DNA of 64,000 bases from the NCBI GenBank assembly GCA_903901425.1, contig CAIURC010000012.1:1-64000 (forward strand). Direction: 5' to 3'. Shown here piece by piece: positions 36,345 through 44,657 of this stretch; position 1 is the stretch's first letter, and each line of letters starts with the position of its first letter. The translations under genes and the position numbers were made by a program. This stretch comes from an uncultured Spartobacteria bacterium. GTDB taxonomy: Bacteria > Verrucomicrobiota > Verrucomicrobiia > Chthoniobacterales > Chthoniobacteraceae. Under the pieces are notes generated by a model, which saw only the letters and a program-made list of their open reading frames with translations, ran no database searches and had not been told where the DNA came from.

Positions 36345-36890
36345 ATGGATCCCATGAACTCCAATGCACCCGTTCAGCCGTTGACGCAGGAGCAATTCAT
36401 GCGGCTCTTTCTCGAAACCGAACGGGAACTCCTCCGGTATGTGATGGCGCTGATCCCAAACCCAAGTGACGCCCGGGATGTAGTCCAAGAAACCGCCGTG
36501 GCGCTTTGGCGGGCCGTTGAAAAGTACGATCCCTCGAGGCCGTTTGGGCCATGGGCCTGCCGGTTTGCCTTGAATGAAGCCCGGCTTCATCTTCGCTCGG
36601 AAGCCCGGCGCCGGGTGCAGCTCGAAGAGGACGTCGCCGAACTTCTGGATGCGCGCCGGGTGGAGCTCGCGAAGCCTCTGGATACACGGCGTGAACATCT
36701 TCGGGACTGTCTGGAACGGCTCCCGGAGGATCAGCGCGAGCTGGTGCGCGACTACTATTTCAACGACGAAAAAATAGAGCACCTCGCCACTCGCATCGGG
36801 CGTGGCACGGAGGCGGTATACAAATCCCTGCAGCGCATCCGGCAGACGCTCCACCACTGCATCGAGCGCAAAATCCACGCGCAGACATGA
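36345..36890 (+). CDS. Sigma-70 family RNA polymerase sigma factor (Rhodopirellula/Verrucomicrobium type)
   Basis: Encodes 181 residues, the size of an ECF-like factor. Region 2 is at about 18-95 (FLETERELLRYVMALIP, ARDVVQETAVALWRAVEKYD). Region 4 is at about 120-175 (LPEDQRELVRDYYF then a helix-turn-helix with EHLATRIGRGTEAVYKSLQ). The proportions match the group of small sigma factors common in Planctomycetota and Verrucomicrobiota. The TGA overlaps the ATG of the next gene, which encodes a membrane protein with a short cytosolic N-terminus, the usual partner arrangement. It probably directs RNA polymerase to its own operon and other genes; the recognised promoter is not known. Confidence 0.85.
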   Translation: MDPMNSNAPVQPLTQEQFMRLFLETERELLRYVMALIPNPSDARDVVQETAVALWRAVEKYDPSRPFGPWACRFALNEARLHLRSEARRRVQLEEDVAELLDARRVELAKPLDTRREHLRDCLERLPEDQRELVRDYYFNDEKIEHLATRIGRGTEAVYKSLQRIRQTLHHCIERKIHAQT

Positions 36891-37831
36891 ACATCCCGCG
36901 GCACGAACTTATCCCACTGATTCACGGATTCCTCGACGGAACGCTCGACCCCGAGCAGGCGGCCTCCCTCAACGCCCAGCTCCGCGCAGATTCCGAAGCC
37001 CGCGACCTCTATCTCCAACTGACGGATACCCACTCCTGCCTCGCCGTCGACGAAGGTCTCTGGATCCATCGAAGCACAGGATCCCCTCACGCTGAAACCG
37101 ATCTCACACGGGCACGGCGATTTTCCCAAAAAACGCTGCCCCTGACAGCGGCCGCAGCCGGCGTGATCCTTGGGATCCTGTGCAGTTCCATGGTATTCGC
37201 TTACGTGGCTCCGGCCCGCCACCGAGCCAGAAACATTTTTGCCGAGGGTTTCGAATCCGCACCCCAAAAAACAACTCCGGGCATTCCGCGCAGCCCAGGG
37301 ACGTGGTCTGGGGACGAGGCGGGAGTTTCAGTGTCCACACGTGCGGTGCAGCCGCACAGTGGCCAGCGGATGCTCCAGTTCTTGAGTGCCACGCACCCGA
37401 ACGAAAACTCTCCCCGAAGTCTCTGGGGGGACATCTATCGGGTCATCGATCTTTCTACACTCGCTGATTCAGGAAAACGCGCGGTCCGGGTTTCCGCGTG
37501 GTTCGCGCAAGGACCGAAGGCAGACGACCGCAAGTTTTCGTGCAGCGTCCATGCGATTCTTTTGGAGAAAGAGCTCAACGCCCTGCCGGAACGTGCGGAC
37601 ATTGCCGAACTCCTCCGTCACAGTGCCGCCTCGGCCTCGAGAAAAGTTGCGTTGTCTTCTGGAGGCACATGGAAGGAGGTCGCTGTGGATGTTCCTCTGT
37701 CGCCCCAAACGCGGTACCTCGTCCTCCACCTCGCTATTGCGCAGGATCAGCCCCAACTCAGTTCCGGGTCTGTGAACTTCCCCGGCCACTTTGTGGACGA
37801 TGTTCAGGTCTCGATTCTGGACGGCCTCTGA
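36887..37831 (+). CDS. Anti-sigma-like membrane protein
   Basis: Encodes 314 residues; the ATG overlaps the sigma-factor stop (ATGA), so the two should be made in fixed ratio. Residues 1-80 are cytosolic and contain a short helical segment (LIHGFLDGTLDPEQAASLNAQ) like the N-terminus of FecR-type and zinc-free anti-sigma proteins. Residues 83-107 form one transmembrane helix. Residues 108-314 are periplasmic and look like a beta-sandwich (carbohydrate-binding-like), of a kind seen in verrucomicrobial FecR-like proteins. Anti-sigma function is inferred from coupling and topology. The operon continues with the DUF1552 gene after 36 bases. Confidence 0.7.
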   Translation: MNIPRHELIPLIHGFLDGTLDPEQAASLNAQLRADSEARDLYLQLTDTHSCLAVDEGLWIHRSTGSPHAETDLTRARRFSQKTLPLTAAAAGVILGILCSSMVFAYVAPARHRARNIFAEGFESAPQKTTPGIPRSPGTWSGDEAGVSVSTRAVQPHSGQRMLQFLSATHPNENSPRSLWGDIYRVIDLSTLADSGKRAVRVSAWFAQGPKADDRKFSCSVHAILLEKELNALPERADIAELLRHSAASASRKVALSSGGTWKEVAVDVPLSPQTRYLVLHLAIAQDQPQLSSGSVNFPGHFVDDVQVSILDGL

Positions 37832-37867
37832 GCGCCGTTGGCTCCGCACTTCTCCCCACCTCCCCCT

Positions 37868-39169
37868 ATGAAGAACCCCATCTCCTCCCGGCAAGGTCGC
37901 GGCCTGAGCCGCCGCAATTTTTTGCGGGAAGGCTCAGCCCTGCTCACACTCCCATTTCTTGAGGCACTCGCGCCCCGTCCTGCATGCGGGGGACCGGCGG
38001 CCATACCCCCAAAACGGATGGTCTGCATCATGACAAACACGGGGCTCATTGCGGAAAACTTTTTCCCGAAACAGACGGGGTTCAAGTACGAGCCTTCCAG
38101 GTATCTGGCCCACCTTGAACCGGTCCGCGGACGCTACTCGGTCATGAGCGGGTTGTCGCATCCGGACAACTCCGGGGGACATGTGGTGGAAAAGAGCTTC
38201 CTCACGGGCGCCCGTTTTCCTTCCTCCACAGTTTTCAAAAACAGCATCTCGGTCGATCAACTCGCCGCTGAGTCGCTCGGACATCACGCCCGGTTCCCTT
38301 ACCTGGCATTGGGCGTGAATGGTCAGCATGACGGACTCCTGTCCGTATCCAGGGACGGCGTTTTCATCCCGCCGGACCTCAGCCCCTCGACGGTGTACCG
38401 CAAGCTCTTCACCCCGGACACTCCGGAGGAAAGCCAACAGCGGATCCGCGAGATCAGCCAGCGCGCGAGAACCCTGGATTTTGTAAATGAAAAGGCGAGG
38501 CGGCTCTCCAAACAACTTGGGGCGGAGGATCGTGCCCGGCTCGACCAGTATCTCACGTCGGTCCGGGATTTGGAGCAGCGGTTGGAACAGGTGCGGCTCT
38601 GGCAGCACCGGGAAAAGCCGCAGACAGGCGTGCAACCGCCACAGGATATCCAGGACGCCACGCAGGACACGGATCGTGCGAGGTTGATGTACGACATGGC
38701 GCTGCTCGCACTTCAGAGCGACAGCACCCGGATCATTACGCTCTATCTGAATCCCCTTGAGGTCACGGTGAAGACGCCCGGGGTGAGTGACCGCACCCAC
38801 ACGCTCACGCATCACGGCAACGAGCCGGAGAAACTGGAGCAACTCGCCAGGGTCGAGGAGGCCGGAATGAAAAATCTAGGGCGTTTTCTTCAGCAGCTCG
38901 CCGCGGTCAATGAGGGGGGGGCAAGTCTCTTGGACGACACCGCCGTGCTCTTTGGCTCCAACATGTCGAACGGGAACAATCACTCGAATGTGAACCTCCC
39001 GGTACTTCTTGCCGGCGGCCGCTTCAGACACGGACGGCACCTCCAGTTTGACCTGAAAAACAACACCCCGCTCTGTAACCTCTACCTCTCCATGCTCCAG
39101 CATATGGGGCTCGAGCACCCTGTTTTCTCCACGAGCACCGGAACACTCACGGGACTGGAGATCGCATGA
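37868..39169 (+). CDS. DUF1552 domain protein, Tat-exported
   Basis: From the ATG at 37868 this is 433 residues. The N-terminus has a twin-arginine motif (SRRNFLREG, Arg15-Arg16) followed by a hydrophobic stretch, so export by the Tat system in folded form is expected. The rest matches the DUF1552 family of periplasmic proteins (LAHLEPVRGRYSVMSGLSHPD; TDRARLMYDMALLALQSDSTRI; GSNMSNGNNHSNVNLPVLLAGG). The start of the DUF1592 gene overlaps its stop codon (ATGA). DUF1552 and DUF1592-type genes occur as a pair in many Planctomycetota and Verrucomicrobiota; the enzymatic role is undetermined. Confidence 0.9.
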   Translation: MKNPISSRQGRGLSRRNFLREGSALLTLPFLEALAPRPACGGPAAIPPKRMVCIMTNTGLIAENFFPKQTGFKYEPSRYLAHLEPVRGRYSVMSGLSHPDNSGGHVVEKSFLTGARFPSSTVFKNSISVDQLAAESLGHHARFPYLALGVNGQHDGLLSVSRDGVFIPPDLSPSTVYRKLFTPDTPEESQQRIREISQRARTLDFVNEKARRLSKQLGAEDRARLDQYLTSVRDLEQRLEQVRLWQHREKPQTGVQPPQDIQDATQDTDRARLMYDMALLALQSDSTRIITLYLNPLEVTVKTPGVSDRTHTLTHHGNEPEKLEQLARVEEAGMKNLGRFLQQLAAVNEGGASLLDDTAVLFGSNMSNGNNHSNVNLPVLLAGGRFRHGRHLQFDLKNNTPLCNLYLSMLQHMGLEHPVFSTSTGTLTGLEIA

Positions 39170-41871
39170 AAAGGGTGGCTCTGCGTCTCGCTTTTGGGTT
39201 CTTCCCGGCCGTCTCCGCACTCTTTTCTGCGGAGACCTTCAACCTTGGCAGCTATCTGGACGCCCACTGTCTGGACTGTCACGACTCGACGACGAAGAAA
39301 GGTGGGCTCGATCTCGAAGCGCTGCCGTTGCAGTTCGATGCGGAGGATCGGTTCGACGTGTGGGCCAAGGTTCACGACCGGATTGCCGCCGGTGAAATGC
39401 CTCCGAAGTCGCGCAAGAAACGGCCTTCTGAGAAGGAGAACGCGGACGCGCTCGAGCAGCTCGACGATCAGCTTCACAATGCCGATGCGGCGCGCATCGC
39501 GAAGACGGGACGAACATTGTTTCGCCGCCTCTCCGCACAGGAATACGAAAACGCGTTGCGTGACCTTCTGTATCTGCCCGGATTGCGAATCCAACATTTG
39601 CTGCCCGAAGACGAGCGTCGCCATGGGTACACCAAGATTGGCGATGCATTGAATTTTTCGAACGTCCATCTCAGCCAATTTATGGATGCCGCGGATCTGG
39701 CATTGACCAGCGCGATTGCAACGCACAGCACGCCTCCACCTGTTCTGCGCAGGCGCTTTGGTGGAGCCACCGGATCGGAATGCTGGAATTGGGTGGCACG
39801 GGGAGACGCCGTGCTTTTGAAAAACAAACAGTTCGACCCGGTTCTGCCGTTGCCGGCATCTGATCAGGATCTCTGGGGGGCGAAGGGTTCGGCGGACGTG
39901 AAAAAGCGCAACGAAGCGCTTGGAAACACACTCCGCGAGTACGATGGCGCGATCGGTTACTTTACCGGACCGATTGAACGCACGTTCAGCCTCACCCTCC
40001 AGTTCTCACCTGTCTACGCCGGAAAATACCGTATCCGGACCTCCGCATGGGGTTTCTGGTGGGATCGTGGCGCGGTGGCCGCCCCGCACCGGAACGAGTC
40101 TTTCATGCTTTCGGTGTGGCTGCCTTCGGATGGGCCTCGCTTTGCGCATTCGCCTTCGCGCCGGCTCGGGATGTTTGACGTTCCATCGCTTGAGAGCCGC
40201 ATCCATGAATACACCGGCTGGTTCGATGTGAACGAGGAACTTCTTTTTGAGATGGGGACTCCAACCGGGTATGAGCGGAATACCGGCCGCTGGGCCTCTC
40301 AAGCGCCCGGTTCCTGCGCTGCCTATTCCGGTCCCGGCATTGCACTGGATTGGTTCGAGGTCGAAGGCCCGCTCTTCGATCAATGGCCGCCGCGCAGTCA
40401 TGCCGCGATCTTTGGTGACCTGCCCATCCGGCCAATCTCAGCCGAAAGCGGGGTGGCCTCCCCGATCCGGGAGCCTGTCAGGCAGCGTTCGCGCAATGCC
40501 GGGACCCGCCCCAGCACGCGGGATCTCGCAAAGGACGAAAAAGCCCCCGTGGTGGAGACCGTCTTTTCTGAACATCCAAACGAGGATGCGGCTCGCCTGC
40601 TTGCCGCATTTCTCCCGCGCGCATTCCGTCGTCCGGTGCCTTTGGACGAGGTGCAAGGTTACGTGGAAATTGTCTCGCACGCATTGGAGGAACGAGCGTG
40701 TTTTGAGGACGCGATGAAGGAGGCATGCAAGGCGGCGCTTTGCTCGCCTGACTTCCTCTTCGTGGGAGACACCACGGGTCCCGCAACCCGTGCGCGGCGG
40801 CTCGAGGATCACGCCCTTGCCGAACGCCTTTCGCTCTGGTTTTGGAACAGCATTCCTGACGACGAACTGATCACGCTCGCAAATGAGGGCCGGCTCCATC
40901 TCCCTGAGGTGCTCAAGAATCAGGCCCGCAGGCTCCTTGCCGACCCGCGTTCCGAGCGGTTTATCGCCGATTTTACGGACCAGTGGCTGGACCTGCGCAA
41001 AATTGACACGACGCAGCCAGACACAAAGTTCTATCCAGAGGCTCGCGACCACCTCAAACACAGCATGGTGGCAGAGACCCGCGCCTATCTGCGGGAATTG
41101 ATCACGCAGAACCTGAGCGTGACGCACCTGGTGAAATCCGATTTCGCGATGCTCAACCAAAGCCTCGCCGAGCACTATGGAATCGCAGATGTGACCGGCT
41201 CTGAGGTCCGCAGGATCTCCTTGCCTCCCGAGAGTCCGCGCGGGGCCTTCCTGACTCAGGCGGCCGTCCTGAAGGTCACGGCGAATGGAACCACGACATC
41301 CCCGGTCACGCGGGGCGCATGGATCAACGAACGAATTCTCGGAACCCAGATCCCTCCGCCGCCTGCCGGCGTGCCCGGCATCGATCCTGATACCCGTGGG
41401 GCCAAAACCATCCGGGAGCAGTTGGAGAAGCATCGAGTTGATGCAAGCTGCTCAGGGTGCCATGCCAAAATCGATCCCCCAGGGTTCGCTCTTGAGAGTT
41501 TTGACGTGATCGGTGGTTTCCGGGACCGCTACCGGTCCGTTTCCGGAGGGGGTGCCCCAGCCTCCTTCCACTTCGCTTCCGGTTGGACCCCGCGCATTCT
41601 CCTGAATCAGCCTGTGGACGCATCCGGTCACCTCGCTTCGGGAGAAGCTTTCCGGGACATTTCCGAATTCCAGGCTCTGCTGGTGAGCCGGCCCGAGGCA
41701 CTGGCGGCCAACCTGGTTCGGCAGTTGCTCATGTACGGCACCGGTTCACAGCCCCACTATTCAGACCGCCGGGAAATTGCGCAGATCCTCGAACGCACCA
41801 AGGCCTGCAATTACGGTATCCGTTCCCTGATCGAATCCATCGTGCTGAGTCAACTTTTCGTGACCAAATAA
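39166..41871 (+). CDS. DUF1592/1587/1588/1585/1595 planctomycete-type cytochrome
   Basis: Encodes 901 residues with a signal peptide in the first 22. The N-terminal planctomycete cytochrome c motif has CLDCH at residues 35-39 for one covalently bound haem. The family domains then follow in the usual order: the DUF1587 segment (FRRLSAQEYENALRDLL), a carbohydrate-binding-like insert, the DUF1595/1592 part (RAFRRPVPLDEVQGYVE, LAERLSLWFWNSIPDDEL), DUF1588 with a second CSGCH at 762-766 (CHAKIDPPGFALESFD), and DUF1585 at the end (SRPEALAANLVRQLLMYGTG). It is expected in the periplasm with the DUF1552 partner. The whole operon starts with a sigma factor, which suggests extracytoplasmic control. Confidence 0.92.
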   Translation: MKRVALRLAFGFFPAVSALFSAETFNLGSYLDAHCLDCHDSTTKKGGLDLEALPLQFDAEDRFDVWAKVHDRIAAGEMPPKSRKKRPSEKENADALEQLDDQLHNADAARIAKTGRTLFRRLSAQEYENALRDLLYLPGLRIQHLLPEDERRHGYTKIGDALNFSNVHLSQFMDAADLALTSAIATHSTPPPVLRRRFGGATGSECWNWVARGDAVLLKNKQFDPVLPLPASDQDLWGAKGSADVKKRNEALGNTLREYDGAIGYFTGPIERTFSLTLQFSPVYAGKYRIRTSAWGFWWDRGAVAAPHRNESFMLSVWLPSDGPRFAHSPSRRLGMFDVPSLESRIHEYTGWFDVNEELLFEMGTPTGYERNTGRWASQAPGSCAAYSGPGIALDWFEVEGPLFDQWPPRSHAAIFGDLPIRPISAESGVASPIREPVRQRSRNAGTRPSTRDLAKDEKAPVVETVFSEHPNEDAARLLAAFLPRAFRRPVPLDEVQGYVEIVSHALEERACFEDAMKEACKAALCSPDFLFVGDTTGPATRARRLEDHALAERLSLWFWNSIPDDELITLANEGRLHLPEVLKNQARRLLADPRSERFIADFTDQWLDLRKIDTTQPDTKFYPEARDHLKHSMVAETRAYLRELITQNLSVTHLVKSDFAMLNQSLAEHYGIADVTGSEVRRISLPPESPRGAFLTQAAVLKVTANGTTTSPVTRGAWINERILGTQIPPPPAGVPGIDPDTRGAKTIREQLEKHRVDASCSGCHAKIDPPGFALESFDVIGGFRDRYRSVSGGGAPASFHFASGWTPRILLNQPVDASGHLASGEAFRDISEFQALLVSRPEALAANLVRQLLMYGTGSQPHYSDRREIAQILERTKACNYGIRSLIESIVLSQLFVTK

Positions 41872-42074
41872 CTGCCTTCAGCCTGTCCCATCGCGGCGCT
41901 CGTGGCGGGACTGCATGCCGCCGGATCATTCCAAACAGACCTGTGGTGCGCTTGGATAAACATCAAACGGAGTTTTCTCGCCGGGTGGGTGGCTGCAGGT
42001 CTTCAAGGTAGGCCATCCGAGCGAGATCAGCGGTGGCGCTTCAGGAGACGATGAAAAACCGAGGAGGAGGCAGC

Positions 42075-42458
42075 CTACTCGGAATCCTCGTCGTCGGGCC
42101 GGTTCAGGAATGAGCTGTATTCGATCTCGGCGTGACTCACTGCGTCTTTCAGGGATCGAAAATAGCCGGCGTCCTCAAATTCGTTGGCTGCGACCCAAAA
42201 GATGGGGCCGATTTTATAGATCCGCACTTCAAAGGGTTCGTCGTATGCCCCCGTTGCCTTCAGCACCTTCACGGGTTCAGGGGCAATGTCATATTGGTTG
42301 TCTGAAATAAAATCTTCCAAGAGTGAGGGGTCTTCATCCTTTGCTTCCTGAATCCACGCGGAGGCCTCTTCGCCGTAGCTTTTGCGGATCGCTTTGAGAA
42401 CCGCTTTTGTGGAGAGCAATTGGGTGATGAAATTTGTGATCGGTTCAGGGTCGTTCAT
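42075..42458 (-). CDS. Small acidic protein of unknown function
   Basis: I choose the ATG at 42458 (MNDPEPITNFITQLLSTK), giving 127 residues; an ATG at 42521 would add 21. The frame is open much further upstream, to 43049, but that part is proline-rich and overlaps the region before the acyl carrier gene, so I do not count it. The protein is acidic, soluble and apparently without a signal. It has a possible alpha/beta fold (VRIYKIGPIFWVAANEFEDAG) and a C-terminus rich in Asp and Glu. No family is recognised. It is convergent with the DUF1592 gene and divergent from the acyl-carrier operon. Confidence 0.6.
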   Translation of the reverse strand: MNDPEPITNFITQLLSTKAVLKAIRKSYGEEASAWIQEAKDEDPSLLEDFISDNQYDIAPEPVKVLKATGAYDEPFEVRIYKIGPIFWVAANEFEDAGYFRSLKDAVSHAEIEYSSFLNRPDDEDSE

Positions 42459-43047
42459 TTTGGGTTTCTGTGCGTGTTTCGCTCCTGAGATTGAGTCAAA
42501 TTTCTCAGGGAACGAGGCCATGGTACAGGAAGGGGTGGGACAAATATGGGGGCACCCCATTGGATCGGTGGCTGGGTAAGCGTTTTTCTTAAAATATGGG
42601 TCAGGAAAGTTTGGCGGGGTGGATCGTCCTGAGCCGCCGTCTGGACCCCAGAAAAAGGTTCGCGCCGGGGCGGACGCTCCGAATGGAGGGATATTCTCGG
42701 CCAAATTGGGAGTCCGTTCGAGGGCAAAGAGAGTGCCGAAGAGTGGAGGGATCCCGCTCGTTTTGGGCAAATCATCCGCATCTTTCATCTTCTGGCCGGG
42801 CGAATCCCGGTTCGAGCCGGGTGAGCGCAGGTGTCGCTGAGTTCCACCGGCCGGTTGCGATGCCGCCGCCGTTTGAAACTGCGATTCCCGGAGAGGAACG
42901 GGAATTTCACCTTTGGGCGTTGGATCGCAGTGCCGCCGGGGAGGGACGCTTTCCTGTGGAGAGGGGGCGTGCGGCTGAGCCGGTGCGGATCGGGGGAAAA
43001 AAGGGTTTTCTTCTGTGGCCAAAGCACAAAGAATTAGCCTAGCCGTC
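42459..43047. other. Intergenic stretch before the acyl-carrier operon
   Basis: No supportable gene: both strands have open frames here, but they are proline- and arginine-rich and have no recognisable domain. The region must hold the promoter of the five-gene operon starting at 43048. I see no convincing -35/-10 pair. GTG at 43015 is an alternative start for the acyl carrier gene. Confidence 0.4.
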
Positions 43048-43350
43048 ATGGAACCTGCACCTATTCAAAACGCACCGGAAGTGTCACTGGAGATTCTCAG
43101 GGAGATCCTTGTAGAGAACTGCATGGTGAAGGTGGACCCGGCTGGGATCGGGGAGGAAACCCCGCTTTTTGGGCCGGACAGCATCGGCTTGGATTCGCTG
43201 GACGCACTGCAAATGGCCGTGGCCTTGGAAAAACGGTACGGCGTGGTGCTTTCGGACTCCAACACCGCACGGGACGCTTTTCAAAGTCTTGGGGTGCTCC
43301 GGGACTGGATTTTGAGGAACCGCGTCCCGGGATCCGGGGCGAAGGGCTGA
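43048..43350 (+). CDS. Acyl carrier protein
   Basis: From the ATG at 43048 this is 100 residues; a GTG at 43015 would add 11. GLDSLDALQ contains the phosphopantetheine attachment serine (Ser50), preceded by PLFGPDSI as in carrier proteins of polyene and fatty-acid systems. It starts the five-gene operon, and the next gene begins 2 bases after its stop. It carries the growing acyl chain as a thioester for the ketosynthase and dehydratase further down the operon. It is not in the usual fabD-fabG-acpP-fabF order, so a dedicated secondary-lipid role is more likely than primary fatty acid synthesis. Confidence 0.85.
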   Translation: MEPAPIQNAPEVSLEILREILVENCMVKVDPAGIGEETPLFGPDSIGLDSLDALQMAVALEKRYGVVLSDSNTARDAFQSLGVLRDWILRNRVPGSGAKG

Positions 43351-43352
43351 GG

Positions 43353-44654
43353 ATGGACGGCGCGTTTACCCATGACGTGGCTGTGGTGGGCGGCGGGCCG
43401 GCAGGGGCCGCTGCGGGGGCATGGCTTGCCCAACGCGGGAAACGGGTGGTGATTCTGGAGCGGGAGCAGTTTCCACGGTTCAGCATCGGTGAAAGCCTGC
43501 TCCCCCATGGAAACGATCTGCTCCGCCAGATCGGGGTCTGGCAGAAGCTGGAGGCCGCTGGTTTCTTGCGGAAATTCGGCGCGGAATTTTGCACGGCAGA
43601 CAAGCGCCGGATGCGTCGGTTCTGGTTTGGGCGGAACCTTGGGCCGACCCATGAGTACAGTTTCCAGGTGGAACGCGCCAAGTTCGACCACGTCCTCCTT
43701 GAACATGCCCGGGAGTCGGGCTGCGAAGTGCTCCAACCGGCGCGGGGGGTGAGTCTGGAAACGGACCGGGACGGGGTGCGTCTGGAATACGAGAAAGCTG
43801 CTGCGGCCGGGGAGTCCGCTCCGGTGCGGGGAGTCCTCCGGGCCCGGTGGTTGCTGGATGCCAGCGGGCGCGGCGCATTTGCGGCGAACCGATTGGGGAT
43901 TCCGCGGGAAGCGACCCAGCCGACGCGGCGGGTGGCGGTTTACGGCCATTTCCGAGGGGTGTTCCGGAATGAGGGGAAAGCAGAGGGCCACATCACCATT
44001 GTGCGGTCCCGGGAGGGATGGTTCTGGATGATCCCGCTGGCAGGCGGCATCACTTCGGTGGGGTTGGTGGTGCCGGTGGGGGTGGTGTCGGAGGGGGGCG
44101 ACCCAAGGGCGGTGTTTGAGGCAGCTGTCGAGGCGGCGCCGGAGGTCCGGGACCGGATGCGGGAGGCGGAACCGGTGGGTGGGCTCCGATCTACGGGGGA
44201 TTACAGTTGGCGGCATGCCTCGTTTGCAACCGAACGGGTGGTGCTTGTCGGGGATGCCGCAGGGTTTGTAGATCCCATTTTTTCGTCCGGGGTCATGCTG
44301 GCCCTGAAGTCGGCGCTGCGCGCCTCCGAACTCCTGGTGCGCGCGTGCAGTGCGGGGCGCTGTCTGGAACCCGGAGAACGCATGGCTTACACCCGGGAGG
44401 TATCCAGCTGGATGCGCGAGTACACCCGGATGATCGGCGCGTTCTACGACCGTGCCGGGTTCGAGGTGTTCATGACGCCCTCTGAATTTTTCCAGATCCC
44501 GGCGAGCATTGGCCGGTTGGTGGGTGGGTTCGCCCGGCCGGGTCTGGCCGACCGGATGCGTCTGGAGGCGTTCTATCTGCTCTGCCGGGTGCAGAAGTTT
44601 TTGAGCCTTGTCCCCGCAATCGAGTGGTCGCGCGAGGCCCGCACGGGACACTGA
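43353..44654 (+). CDS. Halogenase-like FAD-dependent oxidoreductase in the acyl-carrier operon
   Basis: Encodes 433 residues, homologous to the flavoprotein at 31810-33060. Seen: GGGPAG (13-18), FPRFSIGESLLP near 40-51, KFGAEF with Lys74 in the KxGxxF position, WFWMIP at 223-228 (WxWxIP), and GDAAGFVDPIFSSG for FAD. These are the signatures of carrier-protein-dependent flavin halogenases and of related monooxygenases. The gene lies 2 bases after the acyl carrier gene and 3 before the exporter gene, so it very probably modifies the carrier-bound or finished product. Halogenases occur in the brominated xanthomonadin aryl-polyene cluster, which fits this setting. Halogenation itself is not proved. 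Confidence 0.78.
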   Translation: MDGAFTHDVAVVGGGPAGAAAGAWLAQRGKRVVILEREQFPRFSIGESLLPHGNDLLRQIGVWQKLEAAGFLRKFGAEFCTADKRRMRRFWFGRNLGPTHEYSFQVERAKFDHVLLEHARESGCEVLQPARGVSLETDRDGVRLEYEKAAAAGESAPVRGVLRARWLLDASGRGAFAANRLGIPREATQPTRRVAVYGHFRGVFRNEGKAEGHITIVRSREGWFWMIPLAGGITSVGLVVPVGVVSEGGDPRAVFEAAVEAAPEVRDRMREAEPVGGLRSTGDYSWRHASFATERVVLVGDAAGFVDPIFSSGVMLALKSALRASELLVRACSAGRCLEPGERMAYTREVSSWMREYTRMIGAFYDRAGFEVFMTPSEFFQIPASIGRLVGGFARPGLADRMRLEAFYLLCRVQKFLSLVPAIEWSREARTGH

Positions 44655-44657
44655 TCC

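Noticed and set aside
42459-43049. N-terminal extension of the small acidic protein frame, giving 324 residues
   Set aside because: Proline-rich and lacking family features; overlaps the region before the acyl carrier gene. Start at 42458 is the better choice.
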